Shown here in pieces: positions 59,634 through 64,000 of a stretch of 64,000 nucleotides of DNA. Location of the stretch: positions 17,245 through 81,244 of the forward strand of contig JAFQUP010000005.1 of assembly GCA_017408405.1 (NCBI GenBank), given 5' to 3'. This stretch comes from Thermoguttaceae bacterium. Its GTDB lineage: Bacteria; Planctomycetota; Planctomycetia; Pirellulales; Thermoguttaceae. A program made the position numbers and the translations under genes. The notes below the pieces were generated by a model. The model did no database searches. It was given only the letters and a program-made list of their open reading frames with translations, and had not been told where the DNA came from. Within the stretch, counting starts at the first letter, position 1. Each line of letters opens with the position of its first letter.

Positions 59634-62504
59634 TTACCGCAGGCTTTTCACGCTCCACCTCTTTTCTGCCGGCACATCCGTCCAGTCTTCGCGCACGCGA
59701 AGTTTCAGCTCGCGTGTTTCGCCGGCGTCGAGGAAGAAGTAATTATCGTCGACAACGAACTGACAGTCCGCCGGTTCAAGGTCAAACCACGTAATGAGCG
59801 ACGGAACCGCCGCCGTATTCTGGATCCGGACCACGTACTCCGTCAGCCGATACGAGCCGTCACGAGTCGTTTTTTCGTCCAGGATCTCCATCTTCACGGA
59901 TGACCGCGGCGCCTTTTTCATCACTTCGGTCAAAGGCGCGAAATCCTCCGCGGCCGCCGGCCAGTTCACTGGCGAAGCCGTATACTTCCCGTAAAATTCG
60001 GGCTTTTCCATCTGCGGAATCGTGCGCGGCCAGTACACGCTGCGCGAGACCAGCTTACCCTCCGCCCAGAGTTCCGCAACCGGGAAGAAAAAACGGCTCC
60101 GGTACTCTGCCGGGATCTGAAACGCGGGGAGTTCCATCGCGGGCGGTGCCATCCCGCCCCCTTCCTCCGCCTGATCTGTCGTGTTCCACGTTTTGTTCTG
60201 TTCGTAAACGGTCTGAAGCGAATCGTCCAGCACACGAACGCGCAGCTCGCCCGAAAACGCGGGTTTCAGATCCAAATTCAGAACTTTCACCCTCATCGGG
60301 ACCTTTTCGCCGGCTTTCCAGAGAATCCGCGGGAGATCGAGCATCACGTGCGTCGGTTCGTACGCGCGCCGCACGAAGTAATACGGAGCGACCGGCTGGC
60401 CCGTTCCATCCACGAGCTGGATCGCCGCGATCGTCGGCCAGGAACGCGAAAAGACCCAAGGCATGATACCGGTCGTGACGGGGTAATTCGCCTGCACCCC
60501 CTCGCACATTGCCTGGTAAAACTCTCCCGCCCCCATCTGGGAACCGAACGCCAGCGACTCCAGATCCATCGACGCTGCCGTCACGAAATGCGACGCTCTC
60601 GTCAGCATACGCGGAACGCGGCTGGGAAAGTACTCAACGTAGTGGTGCACCGACTCCGGAGCGAGTTTGCGGTACTCCTCGGCGTACATTTTGTTGGCGT
60701 ACTGGTACTCGGCGGGATTAATGTACGGACGGAGCGACCGCGGCGAAACGACCGAGTGAATCCCACTCTCCGCAAGGTATGGATAATCGGCGAAACTCCG
60801 TTTGTACCAGTTCGCGTCCCAGTCCGGATAGACATGATACGCGCCTTCATCCGGCGAAGTGCGCAGAAACTTGCGCGTTCCGTCGAACTCGTCCAGATCA
60901 CGCTCAATGATCCCGATTTTGGCCGTGTTTCCAGGACAGTACGGGTTGAACTCATTCCCGCCGCACCAGACTGCCAGCGAGGTGCGGTTCCGCAGTCGGT
61001 AAATCGTCTGAAGAACCTCCGACTCAAAAACATCGTGCGGCCAGCCATCCGACGACTGATTCCCGATCGAAAAATCCTGCCAGACCAGGATCCCGAACTC
61101 ATCGCAGGCATCGTAAAACGCTTCCTCTTCACGGAGGCCCGGTCCCCAGACTCGCATGATGCGGATCCCTGCGTCTCGGGCGAGGCTCAGGTACCAGCGG
61201 TACTTTTCCGGTTTCAAATCGCGCAAAACGTCGATCGGCATCCAGTTCACGCCCTTGAGGAAAACTGGTTTTCCGTTCACGACACACTGCCATTTTCCCC
61301 AGCGATCCCCCAGTTTCGGACCTGTTGATTCCTCCCACTCAATCGTTCGGACCCCAAAACGGAAACCAATCTCATCCAGCGTCCTGCCGTCGGCCAGCAG
61401 TTCCGCCTTCACGTCGTAAAGCGGCTGCGCGCCGAGTCCGTTCGGGAACCAGACCGCCGGGTTTTCCAGCGTGATTTCCCCCCGAACCCAGCTTCGGCGT
61501 GTTTTCGGCTGAACGGGAAATTCCCGCTCGAATTTCTGCCCCTCCCGGCTCAGCGTAAGGCGAACCGAGTACCGTTTCCCGCCAGGTTCACCCGGCGGAA
61601 GTAATCCGTACGCGGGCGTTTTCGCGTCCATTTGGTGATTGTGCATTCTGTATTGTTCGAGAGCCAGCGAGTGAACCCCGGAAAGAATTTCCGTCTCGAA
61701 TTTCACGACAGCCTGTTTTCCGTCCGGTGAGATCGACCTGGTCGTGAGGAACGGCCGCTCCATATGCGTTTTCGGCGCGAAATCCAGCCGCGCACCGCGC
61801 CAGAATCCCAGCGTATAGAATGGTTCCACGCCGCTTCCAGCCGCGGTGGACCACGGTTTTATGTGGTACGAATCACTCCGCCCGCCGTCATGAACCGGAC
61901 GATTCACGTTAGCCGACGCAAGCGCGACCGTGATCTCGTTCTCACCGTCCCTTTTCAAAAGTTTGGAGACTTCAAATTCAGGCCCGCCGAACATTCCCTC
62001 ATGCCGCCCCAGATGAACGCCATTGAACCAGACACGGGAATAGTAATCCAGACCGTCGAACGACAGAAAAACGTAGTCCCCGCGCTCGACTCGGGCTTTT
62101 TCAGCGTCCGAAAGGATGAACGTCTTTTTGAAATACCAGATCTTGCCTTCCGCCCATTCGTATTGCTTTGAGTTCAGCCCGACATACGGTTCCGGCAGGA
62201 CGCCCGCCTCGCAAAGCGCACGGTGGATCGTGGTCGGACGACGCATCACGTGCCACTCTTTCACGTCCTTCGTATCCTGGTAGGTTCGGGCAGATTCATC
62301 CCGAAAACCAAAATTCCAATCCAGACTCAAATCATGATGCGCGTCCCCCTCACGCGGCGTAATACGAAAATGGTGCTGAGTCCGCGTATCTTTATCCCTC
62401 GGCGGAGCATCCCCCGGTGCCTTTCCGAAAACATCAGCCGCATACAAAACGAAAGAGAAAAGGACACAAAAACAGAAAGACAAAAAATCCAAAAATCGTC
62501 TCAT
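59634..62504 (-). CDS. Secreted GH2 beta-mannosidase-like glycoside hydrolase
   Basis: This 956-residue exported enzyme belongs to GH2, nearest to beta-mannosidases. The ATG at 62504, after GGGAGA, opens a signal peptide (SFCFCVLFSFVLYAADVFG); the frame reaches 62600 without support. The sugar-binding N-terminal domain contains YVFLSFDGLDYYSRVWFNGV and HEGMFGGPEF, then immunoglobulin-like domains and the TIM barrel (KGVNWMPIDVL, IRIMRVWGPGLREEEAFYDACDE in two pieces, LVWQDFSIGNQ). The acid-base motif is WCGGNEFNPY (Glu of GNE); the nucleophile is probably Glu in LAESGIHS. A C-terminal beta-sandwich follows. Together with the adjacent sialidase-like protein it suggests host- or mucin-type glycan use. 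Codon use is GC-rich. Confidence 0.9.
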   Translation of the reverse strand: MRRFLDFLSFCFCVLFSFVLYAADVFGKAPGDAPPRDKDTRTQHHFRITPREGDAHHDLSLDWNFGFRDESARTYQDTKDVKEWHVMRRPTTIHRALCEAGVLPEPYVGLNSKQYEWAEGKIWYFKKTFILSDAEKARVERGDYVFLSFDGLDYYSRVWFNGVHLGRHEGMFGGPEFEVSKLLKRDGENEITVALASANVNRPVHDGGRSDSYHIKPWSTAAGSGVEPFYTLGFWRGARLDFAPKTHMERPFLTTRSISPDGKQAVVKFETEILSGVHSLALEQYRMHNHQMDAKTPAYGLLPPGEPGGKRYSVRLTLSREGQKFEREFPVQPKTRRSWVRGEITLENPAVWFPNGLGAQPLYDVKAELLADGRTLDEIGFRFGVRTIEWEESTGPKLGDRWGKWQCVVNGKPVFLKGVNWMPIDVLRDLKPEKYRWYLSLARDAGIRIMRVWGPGLREEEAFYDACDEFGILVWQDFSIGNQSSDGWPHDVFESEVLQTIYRLRNRTSLAVWCGGNEFNPYCPGNTAKIGIIERDLDEFDGTRKFLRTSPDEGAYHVYPDWDANWYKRSFADYPYLAESGIHSVVSPRSLRPYINPAEYQYANKMYAEEYRKLAPESVHHYVEYFPSRVPRMLTRASHFVTAASMDLESLAFGSQMGAGEFYQAMCEGVQANYPVTTGIMPWVFSRSWPTIAAIQLVDGTGQPVAPYYFVRRAYEPTHVMLDLPRILWKAGEKVPMRVKVLNLDLKPAFSGELRVRVLDDSLQTVYEQNKTWNTTDQAEEGGGMAPPAMELPAFQIPAEYRSRFFFPVAELWAEGKLVSRSVYWPRTIPQMEKPEFYGKYTASPVNWPAAAEDFAPLTEVMKKAPRSSVKMEILDEKTTRDGSYRLTEYVVRIQNTAAVPSLITWFDLEPADCQFVVDDNYFFLDAGETRELKLRVREDWTDVPAEKRWSVKSLR

Positions 62505-62546
62505 AATAAAATCTCCCGAGGAATTTGAAAAAACTGGATTATGTCC

Positions 62547-62574
62547 AGTATAGTAGATTCTCCTCAATAAACAA
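62547..62574 (-). promoter_or_regulatory. Promoter of the GH2 gene
   Basis: On the minus strand TTGTTT (62569-62574), a 16-bp spacer and TATACT (62547-62552) precede the GH2 start by 43 bp. Confidence 0.55.
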
Positions 62575-62600
62575 GACAGGAAGGAAAAAATTTTACTCAC

Positions 62601-62615
62601 GGAAACAACGTTTCC
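62601..62615. promoter_or_regulatory. GGAAAC-AAC-GTTTCC palindrome, possible operator
   Basis: This 15-bp perfect inverted repeat lies 27 bp upstream of the -35 box of the GH2 gene. It resembles LacI-family operator half sites, so sugar-responsive control is a reasonable guess. Confidence 0.45.
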
Positions 62616-63141
62616 AACTTCATCTCAACCTTCTACGTACGTTAAGTTTCCCCCCAAAAGGAGTCAAATCTGTCGTCTCCCAGACCACAAACGGCGGAAT
62701 ACACACCACGCAAAAGTATGAAATCGTGCCCCACTGCCGCTTCGTTAAATGAAGTATTCATAATGCCCCGATTTTATCTTTTCATCAAAAGATTCTGATT
62801 CTAAAGCCGACACCCAAATCTTTCAACCGCCTGAACCGCGGGAGGGAATCCCAGCCGGACAGAAAGGCGAATAAAACACGATTTTGGATCCTGGAGAAAA
62901 CTATTTCTTTTTTATTGTACATAACACACGAAACAATTGCAAGCCCCTCCTCCAAAAAATTTCAGAAATTCAGAACTCACCAATGAGTTTTCTTTTACTT
63001 TCCACTAAACTGCTCCAAAGCCCTTTTTACGTATTCAGTCAGCTCCATTTTTCAATCAGGAAAAAATGAGTCACGAATCCAATATGCCAGATTTCCGGTC
63101 TGCTCACGCTCTCTGCCGTGAATCTCTTCGAAGAACCGGAT
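62616..63141. other. Gene-free spacer
   Basis: Between the GH2 promoter region and the small gene pair I see no convincing ORF, RNA gene or strong hairpin. A C6 tract occurs at 62650-62655 without a -10 box at the distance seen elsewhere. Confidence 0.5.
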
Positions 63142-63315
63142 TTACCATTCAAAAGTCTCCTGCTTTTGATTTTGTTCCGACTTATCAAAGGAACGTTCTC
63201 TGGAAATTCTGGTTCTCAGATTCGCGTCATACGTTTTTTTCATCGCTTCCAGAATCTTTTTTTGCATAACTTTTGGAATTTTCTTATCATCCAAAAGTTT
63301 TCGCAGTTCTTTCAT
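63142..63315 (-). CDS. Tiny basic protein, second gene of a coupled pair
   Basis: This 57-residue reading frame starts MKELRKLLDDKKIPKVMQKK and ends QKQETFEW. It is mostly helical and highly charged, with the first 30 residues forming a probable amphipathic helix (KVMQKKILEAMKKTYDANL). Its ATG (63313-63315) overlaps the TGA of the preceding gene in an ATGA arrangement, typical of translational coupling, and this is the strongest evidence that both are real. No domain is recognised. The charge pattern would suit RNA binding or a small regulatory role, which is conjecture. Confidence 0.55.
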   Translation of the reverse strand: MKELRKLLDDKKIPKVMQKKILEAMKKTYDANLRTRISRERSFDKSEQNQKQETFEW

Positions 63316-63536
63316 GTTTTTTTCCAGGATTCATTGAAAAACGCGAAAGTATTAAAAATTTTCGGCTCAATTTCAACATACGCGGCCCGTAATTTCTTAA
63401 TCTCATGCAGCTCCTGGCGATGTTCCTGAAGAAAATCCGCGACAAGCGGCAGCCGTACGGGATAGTTCCTCAAAAGCCGATGCACTTCTTTAAAACGTTC
63501 GTATCCCGGCAGGGTTGAGGACAAATAATTTTCCAC
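63312..63536 (-). CDS. Small protein of unknown function, first gene of a coupled pair
   Basis: This 74-residue protein begins MENYLSSTLPGYERFKEVHR and contains LLRNYPVRLPLVADFLQEH, QELHEIKKLRAAYVEIEPK and NTFAFFNESWKKT. The composition is that of a soluble helical protein. There is no clear Shine-Dalgarno sequence. It overlaps the next gene by 4 bp (ATGA). The pair lies just beyond the terminator of the rRNA operon, on the same strand. Homology search is the obvious test; I recognise nothing. Confidence 0.55.
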   Translation of the reverse strand: MENYLSSTLPGYERFKEVHRLLRNYPVRLPLVADFLQEHRQELHEIKKLRAAYVEIEPKIFNTFAFFNESWKKT

Positions 63537-63704
63537 ATAAATTTTAACGCAGAACTCTATAACAGCTCTGTTCGCGTCACATTCGCCTTTATATTGTACA
63601 AAATATAAGAAAATCCTGGAATAAGTTATTGTGCATTCCCAGTCTTTAAAACTTTTTAACTTTTGTAAAAGAAAAGTCCGTAATTCTTTTCCCGCGCAAG
63701 AAAC

Positions 63705-63729
63705 AAAAAAACGCCAATTTCAGGCGTTT
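63705..63729 (-). terminator. Terminator of the rRNA operon
   Basis: AAACGCC (63709-63715) pairs with GGCGTTT (63723-63729) around a 7-nt loop, and on the leftward transcript it is followed by a T-tract (63703-63711). It lies 12 bp after the 5S gene. Confidence 0.85.
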
Positions 63730-63740
63730 AAAATAAAAAA

Positions 63741-63848
<108 letters not shown>

Positions 63849-63929
63849 AAAAATCATCAAGTCAATCAAGACTCGACAACTTGAACAATTCAGCAAGCAA
63901 CTGAGCTAAATCTCTAAGCATTAAAATCA

Positions 63930-64000
63930 TGCGATTAAGTAATCGTCCATTAGTAGCGGTCAGCTAAATACATTACTGCACTTACACATCCGCCCTATCA
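63930..64000 (-). rRNA. rrl: 23S ribosomal RNA, 3' end (partial)
   Basis: The minus strand at the right edge reads TGATAGGGCGGATGTGTAAG, then AGCTGACCGCTACTAATGGA, which is the universal 3' end of 23S rRNA. The gene continues outside the window. An 81-bp spacer separates it from the 5S gene. Confidence 0.93.

Noticed and set aside
60348..61328. 326-codon open frame antisense to the GH2 gene
   Set aside because: It is a shadow frame of a GC-rich gene with a basic, domain-free product.

Overview
The window is a chromosomal segment of a member of the Planctomycetota, most likely a Pirellulales-type lineage. The evidence is gene content: a DUF1570-type secreted metallopeptidase, a DUF6268-type outer-membrane beta-barrel, membrane-anchored WD40 and DnaJ-like proteins, a formylglycine-generating-enzyme fold protein, an EpsI-like exosortase-associated protein, LpxD (a Gram-negative envelope marker), several secreted glycan-degrading enzymes and a 23S-5S rRNA pair. 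I see no phage, transposon, integrase or CRISPR array. This is inference from families, not a phylogeny.

Layout. 1-2.6 kb: a sugar nucleotidyltransferase (cut by the left edge) and a GT4 glycosyltransferase. 2.8-6.4 kb: a divergent pair, an outer-membrane barrel and a secreted parallel beta-helix protein. 6.6-11.8 kb: a leftward run of WD40 membrane protein, recA, apt and lpxD. 12.2-16.3 kb: two small or unknown genes, then a GC-rich two-gene unit of a Tat-exported aldo/keto reductase-ferredoxin and a membrane polyferredoxin. 17.1-21.8 kb: a rightward operon of ABC ATPase, ABC permease with a large extracytoplasmic insert, EpsI-like protein and DUF1232 protein. 21.8-32.3 kb: large acidic secreted proteins, including a 1,572-residue mostly disordered protein ending in a secretin-type pilus N-domain, then a TPR lipoprotein. 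32.4-37.9 kb: a very large HrpA-type helicase and a small conserved protein. 38.4-38.8 kb: three tandem identical tRNA-Asn genes. 39-41.8 kb: peptidase, SpoU methyltransferase and a small protein. 42-48.4 kb: an RND permease, a GH71/GH99-like hydrolase with a LamG-like tail, and tRNA-Ser. 48.7-58 kb: serC, FGE-like protein, DnaJ-like protein, nadA, GNAT, DtxR-type regulator, ilvD and Bax-inhibitor-like protein. 58.2-62.5 kb: sialidase and GH2 mannosidase-like enzyme. 63.1-64 kb: two translationally coupled tiny genes, 5S rRNA and the 3' end of 23S rRNA.

Functionally the window mixes housekeeping (recA, apt, lpxD, serC, nadA, ilvD, tRNA, rRNA) with envelope and secretion biology and glycan foraging. 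The most interesting signals are: (a) an acidic-aromatic short motif of the type [DE][DE]F[DST]LDL recurring in three neighbouring envelope proteins between 20 and 31 kb, one of them the giant pilus-N-domain protein; (b) a homopolymeric G or C tract at a near-constant 22-25 bp upstream of the -10 box in nine candidate promoters, a spacing I do not recognise from described promoter classes; (c) a 128-bp tandem triplication of tRNA-Asn with covarying spacer hairpins; (d) a multi-branched inverted-repeat structure at 31.2 kb; and (e) a pair of tiny overlapping genes beside the rRNA operon. Base composition is strongly bimodal: the genes at 13.5-16.3, 39-41.2, 55.1-56.9 and 58.2-62.5 kb are clearly richer in G+C than the others.
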